Shown here: one piece after another, positions 26,175 through 38,092 of the stretch
Position numbering within the stretch: position 1 is the stretch's first letter
How the letters are laid out: each line of letters opens with the position of its first letter
From: Linepithema humile
Taxonomy: Eukaryota > Arthropoda > Insecta > Hymenoptera > Formicidae
DNA length: 64,000 nt
NCBI RefSeq assembly: GCF_040581485.1
Contig: NC_090131.1
Location: 20,038,532-20,102,531, forward strand
Direction of reading: 5' to 3'
Position numbers and translations under genes: made by a program
Notes under the pieces: generated by a model
Told to the model about the DNA's origin: nothing
Seen by the model: the letters and a program-made list of their open reading frames with translations, nothing else
Databases searched by the model: none

Positions 26175-26407
26175 ATTCCTGCTACAAATGCCACAAAGTG
26201 TCAAATTAGAGTATTCCAGCGCCGCGTAATGACTCGCGAATTCGAGTCAAATCTTTGTCTTTATATGACAAAGTACGCATTAGGAGTGTCGTTGAAAGTA
26301 TCGCGCAATTTTTCGTACTTGCGTCGCGAGTGCCTCAAAGGACTGCGAGAACTGAGAGGAGGAGGAGGTCCAGGAGAGGCATCGGGCACCGGCGGAGCAA
26401 CGTTCAG
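26175..26407 (+). CDS. Candidate exon, unidentified gene (exon a)
   Basis: A pyrimidine-rich acceptor (TCTTCTTTCCATAG) precedes 26175 and a donor CAG|GTAATT follows 26407. Two frames are open across most or all of this interval. One ends in phase 0 with an Arg-rich stretch (ERRRRSRRGIGHRRSNVQ). The other is Gly-rich (RGGGGPGEASGTGG). The phase-0 frame joins cleanly to the next candidate exon at 27218; its open stretch begins only at about 26209, just after an in-frame TAG, so the true 5' border may be inside this interval. No family is recognised, and a spliced non-coding RNA is equally possible. Confidence 0.25.
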
Positions 26408-27217
26408 GTAATTAATTATTTATTTGTTATTTGTTGTTTGCACAAACTATTCCTCTTTTTAAAAAGGCATGTACTACGATACATTTAAAATAATGTAAAT
26501 TCTAGACTAGCAATTTATATTTACATTTTCTTCACTACGATGCATTTTAATCAAAGAAATGATCAAAAATGTTAAAATCTACATTTTATTCAATTTTAAG
26601 AACTGGAATTTTATACTATAAAAATTGGGTTAGCATTTAAAAATTTATATTTTTTTATTGCAATGCCGTAAACCTTATATTTTAAACAAAAAATCTTAAT
26701 TAACTGATATGGAAAAGTTGATTATTATAAAGAATGCTTTAAGTTCTTACATAAATTTAATAATTAATTAATTTTTTTTATTATAAATATTTGCCGTCAA
26801 TTACGTAGATATAACTATCAACATAAGAATCATTGATTTAAATATGATGAAAAATAAATTTTAAATTTTATTTTTAATTAGTTGTATTTTCTTTTTATAT
26901 TATATTTGATATATTGAAAGTTAAATTGCACGCATGGCATAAAATGTATTGTAACGTACATAAAATACTTTAAATATTTATGAAAATATTCAGTAAAAAA
27001 ATTTGCAGTATTTAATATTCATGATTATTAGATTTTCTCATATTTGTTATTATTTGAAACAATTAAATTTTTTATATTATTAATATTAATATAATTAAAT
27101 TTTTTATTAACTATTTGTTTAAAAGACAAATGAAAAGTTTAATGTACACAATTATTTTTCAGATACTTATTATTTTGAAAATTGCTATAATCTGGACATC
27201 TTTTTTGTATTTCACAG

Positions 27218-27265
27218 ATTATGTTTGCAGATCAAACAACAACTCCGCTGTTGCGCATCGTATCG
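27218..27265 (+). CDS. Candidate 48-bp micro-exon, unidentified gene (exon b)
   Basis: The interval is bordered by a strong acceptor (TTTTTTGTATTTCACAG) and a strong donor (TCG|GTAAGT). Its length is a multiple of three, and in phase 0 it reads IMFADQTTTPLLRIVS. It joins in phase both to the end of candidate exon a and to the start of candidate exon c. Good splice signals are the main support, since 16 codons carry no family information. Confidence 0.3.
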
Positions 27266-27700
27266 GTAAGTCAGTCCAATTTTATTTCAATATTATTAAA
27301 GCAATAAATTTTAATATGATGTAAGATTTATACTTTTATGATTGAAATGCGGACTATATAATATTACTTGTATAAAAGTTTTATTAATTTTATTGATTAT
27401 GTATAAAGGTTTAATTTTTAAAATATTGTAAACTATGAAAAAAAAAAATAAATGAGATATAATTTGCACACACTTGTCATTTTGAGAAATCTCATTGTCG
27501 CGTGTGGATACACGTATGTTCTTATCAGGCAAATATCTATTTTTAATAAAAATCTTTTCAGAGTTTGAGATTTAAAAGTTTCACATATATTATATATGCA
27601 AATATATGTAGTTACATATTCACGAAAATCTTACACTTTTTTTCAAGTTTTTACAAGGACTCAGTATTTTTATGAGAACTCGCATGTTTTACTTTGTCAG

Positions 27701-27817
27701 AGTACGGAATTCGGAACACATGTAGATATGTGCCAATTTCGTAGTGAGAAACATACACGAGGAAAAAGCCGGAACTCCGCTTTAAGACCTCCTTATTCAC
27801 CGCGTATATTTCGCTAA
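27701..27817 (+). CDS. Candidate terminal exon, unidentified gene (exon c)
   Basis: A good acceptor (TGTTTTACTTTGTCAG) is followed by 38 codons open in phase 0 and then TAA. The peptide begins STEFGTHVDMCQFRSEKH and ends PPYSPRIFR. Joined with exons a and b it would end a basic, probably disordered protein of unknown function. The start codon was not located with confidence. Conservation or RNA data would decide between protein-coding, non-coding and chance. Confidence 0.25.
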   Translation, partial: STEFGTHVDMCQFRSEKHTRGKSRNSALRPPYSPRIFR

Positions 27818-29400
27818 AAGGCAAAAATTTGCTACTAAGAAACGTTGTGTGTATGTATGTACTTGCCATGTTCTGCCTCTGTTGAAACTTTGCGGCGCTC
27901 CATTCATTCTCTCGAAACCCTTGTTTGGGACGATCAACGAAGATGCATGTGCAACGCGCGCCGAAAATTTCTTATCGTGTAGTTTCCTCTCGACGAGCTA
28001 AGTTATTTGTTTAGATAACCGACACTATGTACAAATGATTCGCTCGTTCGAATCATAAATTTCAGAAAGTTTCTGTTCTTATTGAGATATTTAGCCAAAT
28101 TAAAAATAGCATATATTTGATGGTTATATACATACGATATTTTTTATATCGATACTTCATAACATTGGGCAAACACACATAAGTTCTTTCTTAAGTATAA
28201 TGTCTTTTTATTCTGCGATTTTTAAAAAAATTTAGGCATTAATTTTTTTATTATTTTGCAGAGATAAAATTTTTAACTTGATAATTCATATAAAATATTG
28301 ATTCTATAATTTTTTAAATATATTTGTAATTTTATGTATAACCGCTTCTTGTCCGTATTATAATGCAAATGAATATTAAAGAATATTAAGGACATTATCT
28401 TTCAAATTGTTCATATAAATTAAAACATCGTTTATATTTGAGGCGAACTAATTACAGTATAGCAAAATGCCATTATAGTAATTTTTCTTTATATGATTTA
28501 TCAATTATAATTTTTTTAAATAATTGAAAAAGTTTCTGCTAGACGAGCTTACTTGAGTGAATTATTCGCGAGTATTTCTGAGTATTGTCACGCTACATTG
28601 TGTTTTTGCTCATCTTATATCAAATATCCATTAAATTTACAAACTTTACTTGGCCCTGTCACACACTTTTCACAAATTTTAAAAGCCAACGAGAGTGCAG
28701 TAACGTGTAGTTGCTGCAACGCACACCTAGGAAATAGATTTTCTACTCGCAAAGCATACATACAAGAGCAATATACATACAACTTGATCAGCTTGACATG
28801 AATCAAATCAAAAGTTTTCCTTGTTTTCCTTGTTTAAATATATGCATGATTTTTCCGTATCTCGATGCTCAGATGTATCTGTCAATGGAAGTGTGCAAAA
28901 CATGTCATTCGTCATATTTCAGTATAATACAAGAAAGCCTCGTTTGCACATTTTTACAAAAAATAGGGAACATTTTTCAAACGTTCAAAATTCAATAATT
29001 TTCAAAGCACTGTAACTTGGCAAAAAATCATCGCAGACCAAAAATCAAAGAAGCGTTTTAAAGCTTGAAGTTTGTACATGTGCGTACAGGCTTTAGGCTA
29101 TTTTTGGAAAATTTTTTATCCTGAAAAAAGGGACTTAAAAAAACGCATAGCTTTATTCCTCAAAATTACGTACCTTCAACTCTGCAGCACTAGCAAAGAT
29201 ATGAAAAATTGAATTCTTTGAGGGTGTTTCTACCTCTAAAACTCTTTTTTAACTAAAATAAAAAATAGTTTTACGATTAGGTTTATATCTACTATATTCT
29301 GCAAAGTTTCAGATTTTTTAGAATTTTTGTTGCCGAGCCTTCCTTGTCAGTTACACAAGTAATAGATTTAATTTTATAGCAGACATATATTGCATTATCA
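27818..29400. other. AT-rich non-coding stretch with repeat-like DNA
   Basis: No gene is recognised. The part at about 28.99-29.34 kb (around TTGGCAAAAAATCATCGCAG) has the look of dispersed-repeat DNA rather than unique sequence, but I cannot confirm copies elsewhere. Confidence 0.4.
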
Positions 29401-30600
29401 TAGTCATATTATCGCAGTAAATAATTTAAATATCACCAAAATAAGTTATCATATTATTTAGTTCACGCAGTAATTCCGGCAACCGCATAGACTACCGGGA
29501 TCAATTCGAACTTTCATGACATCTTTACATTATAATTATTTCAAACTGGAAGTAAATTTTTTTTACTGGACTGATTATTGTATCTTTAAGGCTAGTTCTG
29601 TCAATGGCATAATTGAACATATTAATATGGCATAAAAACCTATTAAAATATAACATTTTATCATCTTTCATCTCTATACTATATACAAAGAATTATTTTT
29701 ACACATATTACGCTCGTCTCGTTATCGTTCTAACATGCACGTTACCAAATGCTGCGCAGTCATGCTAGTTTTTTATATTTTTATATTTGGGTTTAAACAG
29801 CTACAGACACCATTTAGCGTTTAAGATTAATAATACATTTATTGTTGATTTGAATTTATAATAATGTACAACTTATCAAATTAAGAAGTGTTTGTAAGTA
29901 ACACATTGCACTATAAATAAAATATAAAATATTAATTTTTGTTTTTGTTTTTGTTTTTTATACCAATAAATGGATATAATACATATAACAACTATATTAA
30001 TAATTCTTCCATTGCGCCAACAAAATTATTTGTTTACCTTTTTAAAATTTTAATTAGCTTCAAATGGCTGCATTTGTTCGATTGGAATAAATTTTACACG
30101 AATTGGATGCATAACTCGATTTACTAAATCGAGCCGAAATCGAAAATCTTTCAAACGATCAACAGGTTCCAAGTAAAAGTTATACACCAAAGGAGCTATT
30201 ATAGCCTTTAACTCCATCATAGCGAATCGCAGACCTATTAACATTCATATAAACATTAGAAATTATTTATATATTAAGAAATTAATATTGTAAATATTAC
30301 CTATACAATTTCGTGAGCCTGCGCTAAAAGGTAAATAAGAAAAAGGATGACGATTTTTAATATTTTCTGGTAAAAATCTGTCCGGATCAAAAACATCTGG
30401 ATTTGGCCAAAAATCGGGATTTCTATGAATTAATTTAATGGCAGTGATTATTAGTGTTCCAGCAGGTACAATATATGATTCTGAAAATATCACAAAACAC
30501 AATTTATTAGAATAATTAAAAAAAGATGTTTATATTGTAAAGTAAACATTCGTAAATTTTCGTTAGGAACATATTAATATTAAATCACAAAAAAGAACTA
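29400..30600. repeat. Left copy of a ~1.2-kb segmental duplication (partner at ~39.24-40.60 kb)
   Basis: This segment contains the last two P450 exons plus downstream flank. It is matched in direct orientation by about 39.24-40.60 kb. Besides the exons, the flanks share CGGCAACCGCA (29477 region and 39293 region) followed by ATCAATTCG, and similar AT-rich stretches. The exon copies differ considerably, so the duplication is not recent. Confidence 0.6.
29838..29843 (-). terminator. Candidate polyadenylation signal of the P450 gene
   Basis: TTTATT on the plus strand is AATAAA on the minus strand, about 210 bases past the P450 stop codon. In AT-rich DNA such hexamers are common, so this is only the most plausible nearby candidate. 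Confidence 0.3.
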
Positions 30601-33600
30601 GCCGATTTATCAACACAGAAAATCTTTTTTTATAGTTTTATGAAAATATACACGGTTCAATTTATTAAATGTTCAAAATGTTCATTGTGGACTTATAAAC
30701 ACAATTTATTTATCCGAATTTATAAAGTATTTCTAACATTTAATAACATTTGAAGAGGATAGAAGCGATGCATGCGCTAGCTCTTCAGTGACTCCCGAAA
30801 TGCTATCAAATATTAGAAATACTTTATTAACCCGAATAAATAAATATTTACAAGTCCATGGTAAACATTTTGAGCATTTAATAAATTGAATAAGTCAGAG
30901 TAGAGTGTTGATTTTGATTTTGTGTGACTATTCCCGAGCGCTTCAAGTAGCTATAAGTCGAAACTTCAAAAACTGTCATCATTTTTTCAAAAAAATATCT
31001 GACAAAAAAATGTTTCGAATAAAATTAAGTTGTCTTTCATAGAATCCTAAAATGTAATTTTATATAAGAGTTTTGTATAAGAGTCTATTTAAAATTTTAA
31101 AGTTAACTCCCGCTCCATCCACGTAACCGGGATTGACTAACTTCCATTCCAGTTTGAAGGCTCTTCAGACCCATAGAATTCAAGAACTAAATTTTTAAAA
31201 TAGATAGTTTCCGAGATACCCAGATGTAAAGAGTTATGTGAGTCACCCGGTATATAAGAAATATTTTTTATTAATTACTCACGTAGCTTTACATCTTCAG
31301 ACGCAACTCGCGCTATATTAGGAACGCTAGGATACAGTCTCAACGATTCTTTCAAACATCTTTCCAAGTATGGCATATCGTTTAATGCTGCCATATTAAG
31401 TTTTCCATTATTCCTTAGCATCACTGCACTAATTTCACTTCTGACACGATCCTACATTATTTAACAAATTTTTACATGTTTTATTTGGTTTGCATTTGTG
31501 TCATTTTCAATTAAATTATATATGCAGCACACACATAATATAAAACATGTGTCTTTTTATATTTAAATACACAATTTTATTTTATTATAAATTAAAGCAA
31601 AATACTTTTGCATATATATTTATTATATTACTGTAATAATCTTAACTATTTGTCAAATATTATCAAAAGACACAAACAATACTAAATTTAACTAATAAAA
31701 TATTTAGTTAATACAATAAACGAAGTATTTATTGTGTGTTTTCAAATCAATAATTTATATGTGATATACCTGAATATTCTTATGCTCAGCCAATAATAAT
31801 ATTGTGAAGCATATAGACATTGCTACTGTATCGTGACCCTGTAATGCGAAGAATTCATTTTATTCATTTCTATGCATTGTGTATAAAATATTGTACACAT
31901 ATAAAAAGACTTAGCAAGTAAAAAGCAAATTAAAATATTTTTTATATTATTAGTTGTTTAAAATGCTTTTTTCATATAATTTTCGAACATATTGCGTTCA
32001 TGTGAAACAAATATTTCAAAAAATTAACAATTTTGCATCAATCTTTTTAAAAATTATTAATCAGAAAACATTCTTAATCAACAAACATACACAATTACAT
32101 GTGTCACGGTAAAATCAAATTGATGTGTGAATAAATATTTAATTTACCCCTACAGCCCCGTACTGGCCGTAATGCCAGAGTGAACTGTATATATAAATGA
32201 TCAGATATCTACCTCAAACATGAAGGTATCAACTTCTTCTCTGATGTCCAAATCACTCATTTTATTATGATAGGACTCCGCTATCAAAAGATCCAACATA
32301 GCTAATCGCTTTCTTTTTACTGAGAAAGATTACATTACTTTAGTTTAATATATGTTGTATTAATTTATTGAATTAATCCGAAAGTTTCTTCGAATTTTTG
32401 ACAAAAATAAATGTGCAAAATCTAAAGGAGAATTTTCGGATCAGCTCACAATATATATAAATATACATATATGTATATGAATATAATAAAACACAAAACT
32501 TTTGCATTCTACATATATGCAGCGTACATATGCATGTATACAAGTACAAATATTTATACTTTTAAATACATGTGTGTGTGCATGTGTGTGTAAATTCATA
32601 CCTCCTATTATTTCATCGTTTAGTGCATCATTTTCAAATTGTTTCAAATATTGTCCATCAATGTTTTTATGATATTGTTTTCTTTGCGCAATAATCTAAA
32701 GGAAAAGAATATAAATTTGTTCATTATTATATACTGTCATGCTGCTAAATGTGCCGCTGACATACAAATTAGATTGTTCTAATTTTATTTGAATATTATT
32801 ATAACTTTATTTATATACACAAAAATTCTGCGCAATATAAATAACGCACAATTCTCACTCACTTTCTCGGTAAATCCATGCAATATTTTCAAATTCTTAG
32901 CTTGCCTTCTACCCAGTGGCGAAAATGCAAATATCGTATCAGAATAAAGCCACGGTTGCGTTAATCTATATGTACAATTATATAATGTTACATAAGAAAA
33001 CGAGGAAGCAATACATTTAAAGTCTGTGTGTAAGTTTCTTGATGAAATGATTTTTTAAGTTACACCATGATATTTTTATGAAACATTATTCAAAACTTTA
33101 TATTATATTTATATTCAATCATCCTCTAAAAATGTCGAATATCTTTAAATGTGTTCATGCAAATAGTTACATATATTGTTAAGTTATATTGCATTAGTAT
33201 TTGCATAGTTACCTATCCAAAGTCATTTTACTGCCTTCATGAACTGCTGTGCGATACTGTTCCTGAAATTTGCCCATATCTTTCATAGAAATTCCCATAG
33301 CAGTTTCTATAAATTATTGGTTAAAGTTATATAAATATTTGTTATCATTTTTCTTTTAATCATAAGTATGATAAGTTATATAATATATTTACATAATAAT
33401 AATTATTATATAGTTTAAGATAATTTTTCAATTAAAAGTTACAATCTAACACATTATAGTATAAAAAAGTTTATCAGTGCTCAAAGATTAAATATAATTA
33501 ATAAAAAATTATAATTATAATCAATGTTTAATCAATCGAATGTCTATGTCGAGAAAAAATTTCTTATAAATATATACTGACATACCGCATATTGCATTCA

Positions 33601-35762
33601 ACGTATGATGACTAATAAAGGAGATTAAATCATTAATAGTTGATCCTTCAATATCTTTCAAACATTGCACCATGTAATTGCCCTCCTCAATCAAAATATT
33701 AACATATTGTTTCAACATATTAAAATGAAATGCTGGCGTTAGCATCTTTCTTCTTTTATGCCATTTCGTTCCTGTAATGGAAAAAATAGCATCCTCTTTT
33801 ATTGCAATAACACTCTAAATTATTAATATTTGTCGTAATATCTGCCTTACAAATTAAGTAATTAAAATTTATATTTCAAGTAAAAAATTTCACTAAGTTT
33901 GACTAAAAAAAAAATTTTGTTTTTATGACATATACTTTATAAAATAAAGTATACTATAATTTAAAAATGACAGTAATTAGTCCTACATTGAGATTAATTT
34001 TTAAATTTTATAATTATATGTACTTAAATATAAAATTTATATAAATATAAAAAAAGAATAAAATTTTTATATATTTTTGATACGAAATATTCTGCGTATT
34101 AGAAATGAAAATTATGTTATATCTATTACGTTACCGTCACTAGTAAGTAGACCAGTTCCCAACCAAGGATTTAGAAATGTGTATATAAACCCTTTTCCAA
34201 TATGCTCTTTTGGGTTGGTTAATATTGTCTACAATCATATAAAAGATTATATTAAATAATATTTTAATTAAAAAATGCAAAAATGGAAAGTAATTTGTGT
34301 GTCAACTTGCTGCAACAAGTGTAATTGTTATTACACAGTTATGTCTAAGAAAAAAATGTTAAATAAAGTTAATTATTTTTTGAAGAACTCTTATTTGCAT
34401 TAGACGGTAAACGCATAATTCCAAATACAAATTATAAATATCGGTATTATTTATCATTTATAATTTTAATATAATATAAAGAATCGTTTTATTTGTACAA
34501 TTTATCTTAAATAGGAGTATATTTTTAACATTTCCCTTGCATGATAATTTTTTATAAAAGTTCTAGCGCTAATTATGTTTCTCTCTAAACCCGAATCCTA
34601 TAGACATATAGAGTGTCCCACAGGAAGTTATTGAAATTATTAACTTATCATTTTTAAACGCATATAGGGAGCAAGAAAAGTAAAATATCCTTTAACATGA
34701 AATACTTTACAGTTTTATTTACATATAAACTAAAGAAAATCGGGAATATTTTTATCATTAAATAAGCGTTTTAATGTTTGCGATCATGTAATTCTTAAAA
34801 ACTTAATATTGTTGATCCCTAAATACTCTTCTTTCCTTATATCGTTTGAACAACAAACACTAACATGTACAATATCAAAGAAATAAATAATTAAAAGAAA
34901 ACAATATTTAATAAAATTCTAATATAATAATCAAGATTTGCTCATCTTTAAATATTTCTTTTACCTGTGCGTCATCAGGATTAGTAATACAAACAATTCC
35001 AATAGTAAAACTCCACATCTTGAAAATATTCTTATATTCCTTATTTAATTTTTCCTGTATGTTCAATATATCTTCTAAAAATCCAAATTTAAGAAAATAT
35101 TAACTAATTTTCTTTAAATGTACCTACGTAATTATTAAAGAGCTACAATCAATTATTTCCATACATGCGCGCCATTGTTTGACCGTAGAATAAATCTTAT
35201 CTTGTTTACTGTTATGATTTCTAATACTTCTGATACTGATAAGTATCATTGGTCATAGTACAATTATCTGAATTTTAGCATCATAATTTTTTACTAATTT
35301 ATATTGAAGCGTGAGAATTGAAAATAAAAATATACAATAATCAAAAATAATAAATAACATTGCATAAATAAAAATAAATCTAATTGAAAATTATACTCTT
35401 TAAAAATATGTAATGTATATATTATTTATTACATTTGATAAATTTAATGATTATTGGTATCGACAAAGTATTGTGCAATCAAATCATCAATACTGTTGAT
35501 ATCTTTATATCTTACTGAAACATTTTTTATACAAATTATAATATTATAATTTATTATACTATTTATTAATCTGTAAATGTACATAATTTTACTTGCCTAA
35601 TGAACTGGTGCAATATAAAAGAGTATTGCCGATTAATGGAAGCGCCGGTGGTCCTGGTATTTGATCGAAAAGTTGCCAAAATCTTCCATGATGAATAAGA
35701 TAATGGCACAGTAATATGAGAAAGATGCATAATAGCAGCGAATACAGTAAAGTGATAATCAT
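30050..35762 (-). CDS. Cytochrome P450, CYP4 family, 12 exons, 518 aa, intact
   Basis: Microsomal haem monooxygenase; CYP4 enzymes oxidise fatty acids, hydrocarbons or xenobiotics using electrons from P450 reductase. Exons, 5' to 3': 35762-35597, 35074-34965, 34228-34135, 33771-33586, 33306-33213, 32965-32863, 32695-32602, 32319-32213, 31838-31770, 31451-31283, 30480-30301, 30234-30050. Lengths sum to 1557 nt and every junction is in phase. Residues 1-23 form a hydrophobic ER anchor, followed by the hinge PGPPALPLIG (36-45). WHKRRK (127-132) is the C-helix. ETAMGISMKD begins at 186. The CYP4 signature EVDTFMFEGHDT is at 311-322, including Glu318, which in CYP4 enzymes can be ester-linked to haem. 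ESLR (376-379) is the ExxR motif. FSAGSRNCIG (449-458) carries the haem-ligand Cys456. The length is usual for the family. Intron 1 begins GCAAGT instead of GT. No mutation breaks the frame. CYP4AB- or CYP4C-like naming needs a tree; the substrate is unknown. Confidence 0.96.
30656..30891. mobile_element. MITE-like inverted-repeat element in P450 intron 10
   Basis: TTCAATTTATTAAATG at the left end is the inverse of CATTTAATAAATTGAA at the right. The arms (about 100 bp each, roughly 80% matching by eye) continue through TTCAAAATG, TGGACTT and AAAGTATTTCTAA blocks and leave only a short centre. It has no coding content. Its presence explains part of why this intron is longer (about 0.8 kb) than most of its neighbours. 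Confidence 0.65.
31080..31258. repeat. Probable transposon-derived fragment in P450 intron 10
   Basis: GC-richer DNA than the rest of the intron, ending in GTGAGTCACCCGGTATAT, which resembles the ends of many dispersed insect repeats. No matching second end was found nearby. This is pattern impression only. Confidence 0.3.
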
Positions 35763-35923
35763 TTTTTATTGAATAAACTCCAATTTTCTTTTTTTCCTGA
35801 AGTGGTTCTAAATGTCAATACGAATTACATAATAAAAAGATAAGTCATTTAGTAATTTCTTAGTGTAAAGAAATACATTTATTAAATTACATAAAAAGTA
35901 TATTTGAAATTAAATATATTTGA

Positions 35924-36486
35924 TAAAAATCAAAAGGAGCATAAAGAGCCACAATGCAAGTTCTTCGTGCGAAGGTTACTGTATTCTCATTTAAAATTAT
36001 TTACAAACGTTGATTAACATTTTAACCTTTGACTGATAAGTTTCAATAGTTATTCACTCTTCTAAATATAGATTTCCACATTATCTATGAGATATTATTG
36101 TTGAAGAACGCGTTAATAATAGTATCTCACAGATGATGTGGAAATCTATTGTCCCATATTTATTATCTTGTTGAATTAGTGTCTATCTAATTAGTGTCCA
36201 TCTTGTTGTGATATGGATATTCCTGAGGCTGACAAGAGTATCGCGCATCTTACGGGCGTTGTTAGCGCGTTTGGCGACTTGTTGCTAGCATGAGAGCGAC
36301 AAGGACGAGACAGTAGGCGTCAATCAGAAAATCGAACCGAAAGTTGCAACTAATTTCCATCTCTGTTGTATACTAAGGAAGGCCTGATGTCAGGCAGAAA
36401 CGTTTGTAAATAATTTCAAATGAGAATACAGTAATCTTCGCACGAAGAACTTGCATTGTGGCTCTTTACGCTCCTTTTAATTTTTA
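35924..36486. mobile_element. 563-bp MITE with 88-bp terminal inverted repeats and TTTGA duplications
   Basis: The arms at 35924-36011 and 36399-36486 match as inverted repeats with only about four differences over 88 bp. Both flanks read TTTGA (35919-35923 and 36487-36491), a fitting 5-bp target duplication. The interior has a second, nested inverted repeat at about 36067-36154 (GATTTCCACATTATCTATGA.. and its inverse, with a central loop). The right half contains GGCCTGATGTCAGGCAGAAACGTT, a CTGA..GAAACG pattern. No transposase is encoded. It inserted about 160 bp upstream of the P450 start codon and so may carry or disrupt its promoter. Confidence 0.8.
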
Positions 36487-36579
36487 TTTGATTTTGTTAA
36501 TCACCTGAGCCTTTCACATTATTTATTTTAAATATATTTACATATTTTAAAAAATCTTAAGGGAAATATACGAAGTATT

Positions 36580-36822
36580 AATTACGAATGAATATGTATT
36601 ATATATTGTTGAAAAGATTTCGCCGAGTAAAGTCCATCTGTGCGATATCTTACTTGATTGACATCTCTATTAATAGAGATCTTTCGTTTGATACCATAAT
36701 TCTTACATAATTTATATTGCACACAGCGTCCTCCAGAAGTGCCATTCAAGAAATATTGCACAGCTGGACTCTACTCGACGAGACCTTTTTAACAATATAT
36801 AATACATTCTCATTTGCAATTA
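36580..36822. mobile_element. Second MITE-like element, ~243 bp, ~70-bp inverted ends
   Basis: The left arm (36580-36651) and the right arm (36751-36822) are inverse copies through ATGTATTATATATTGTT, then CGAGTA, AGTCCA and CTGTGC blocks, with about a dozen differences. The centre of roughly 100 bp itself contains a small palindrome (TCTCTATTAATAGAGA). No coding content. It lies just beyond the previous element, so the two may mark a preferred insertion area. Confidence 0.7.
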
Positions 36823-37364
36823 ACATTTCATGCATTGCCCTTGTAAATTAAATATGAAAATTGTACATAATTAGAAAAAAATATTTTTTAAAAATATTAA
36901 CAAGTTGCATTGTGTTATTATAATTTTGCAATATTCTTTATAACACAGCTTTTTTAGTAAAATTATATTTAAAATTATTTATCTTGTAATAAATATATTT
37001 ATAAGAAATTGTTATGTAATTATATAACAATAATATGTTACAATCGTAAAAAGGTATGCTATTGTAACAAATGAACATCTTACAATCGAATAAAAATATC
37101 ATTTTTCGCGAATAGATATAAATAATATATATATAATATAGATTTTTACGAAATTTTAACCATGCGTAAACTATGTTTTACAAAAAAATTAAAAACTTTT
37201 CTTTGATACCTAAATCCAATGATATAACTAATACTCTAATATCATACACTATTGTTAGTAATACAAATTAAATAAAAATGTAGAGTTTACCTTATTAACA
37301 ATTTTATTACGTTACTTTTCTAAAGATCTCAGCATGAAAATGTTGCTTTATCACTTTGTACTAA

Positions 37365-37790
37365 GAATAGTATACACAACTTCGAATATTTTGTAACAGC
37401 CTCAATGTGAGTCTCGATTTGAACACTGTCACTGTTATCAAGTTTCTGTTAGACGTCAATGCAAGATAGGCTTTTATATACACATAGTCATTGATAAAAT
37501 AAATAAAACGTAAATAAAAAAATGTATTATGAATACATATTGAATGTGATGTTCCAATAAGCAAAGTGCACATTGTGCACTATGCATGTGTATAATGTCA
37601 TATTCAATATGTATTCACAATACGTTTTTTCATTTATTTTTATCTTATCGAGTATTATGTATAAAAGTCTACCTTGTATTAACGTCCAAGGGAAAATTGA
37701 TAGCAGTGATAATGTTCAAATCGCTTCATTTAAGATCATCATTCATAATTTATATATTAAAAAATATAGCTTTGTCAGCCCAGAGCTGGG
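37365..37790. repeat. Diverged large palindrome, two ~200-bp arms
   Basis: The DNA on the two sides of position 37573 is inversely related. Both arms, read outward, encode similar nonsense peptides containing SICIHNTFF, and the centre is the exact palindrome GTGCACATTGTGCAC (37566-37580). Similarity fades after about 170-200 bp. Head-to-head copies of one repeat, or a long foldback element, are the simplest explanations. Confidence 0.6.
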
Positions 37791-37837
37791 TGTTGGTTGC
37801 TCAGTAAAAAAAAGTTAACAATTAGTTAATTCAAACG

Positions 37838-37878
37838 TTTCGGCTTATTTATTTTGGCCATCTTCAGTGAACGAAAAT
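37838..37878 (-). repeat. CTGAAGATGGCC..GCCGAAACG motif of a dispersed repeat
   Basis: On the minus strand this reads CACTGAAGATGGCC, a spacer, then AGCCGAAACGTT. This arrangement is a recurring feature of dispersed repeats in animals and recalls terminal motifs of Penelope-like retroelements, some of which contain hammerhead-type ribozymes. The canonical CUGAUGA core is absent here, so I claim only a repeat relic, not a ribozyme. Confidence 0.3.
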
Positions 37879-37925
37879 TCGAAAAAGCAAGTAACATGAA
37901 ATTAATGAAAATAAATATACCCCGC

Positions 37926-38092
37926 AAGGTTATCGCATTTTGTTTACAAAATTCAGCCGTTGACACTAAGCCTACATAAAATTGGTATAAAATGTCGGAA
38001 TTATAAAAAAACTAATCTTATTTGAGTTGTCAGAGATATTTTATATATATAAGTGTATAGTGTCAACGGCTGAAACGAACTGCGATAACCTT
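37926..38092. repeat. 167-bp inverted-repeat element
   Basis: AAGGTTATCGCA at the left end is the exact inverse of TGCGATAACCTT at the right, and TCAGCCGTTGACACT (37953-37967) is the exact inverse of AGTGTCAACGGCTGA (38059-38073). The centre is AT-rich and non-coding. This is a foldback/MITE-like unit placed directly before the tRNA-like sequence. Confidence 0.7.

Noticed and set aside
34606..34640. GAGTGTCCCACAGGAAG, resembling the end of a mariner-like element in P450 intron 2
   Set aside because: No matching second end or transposase remnant was found; a single end is not enough.
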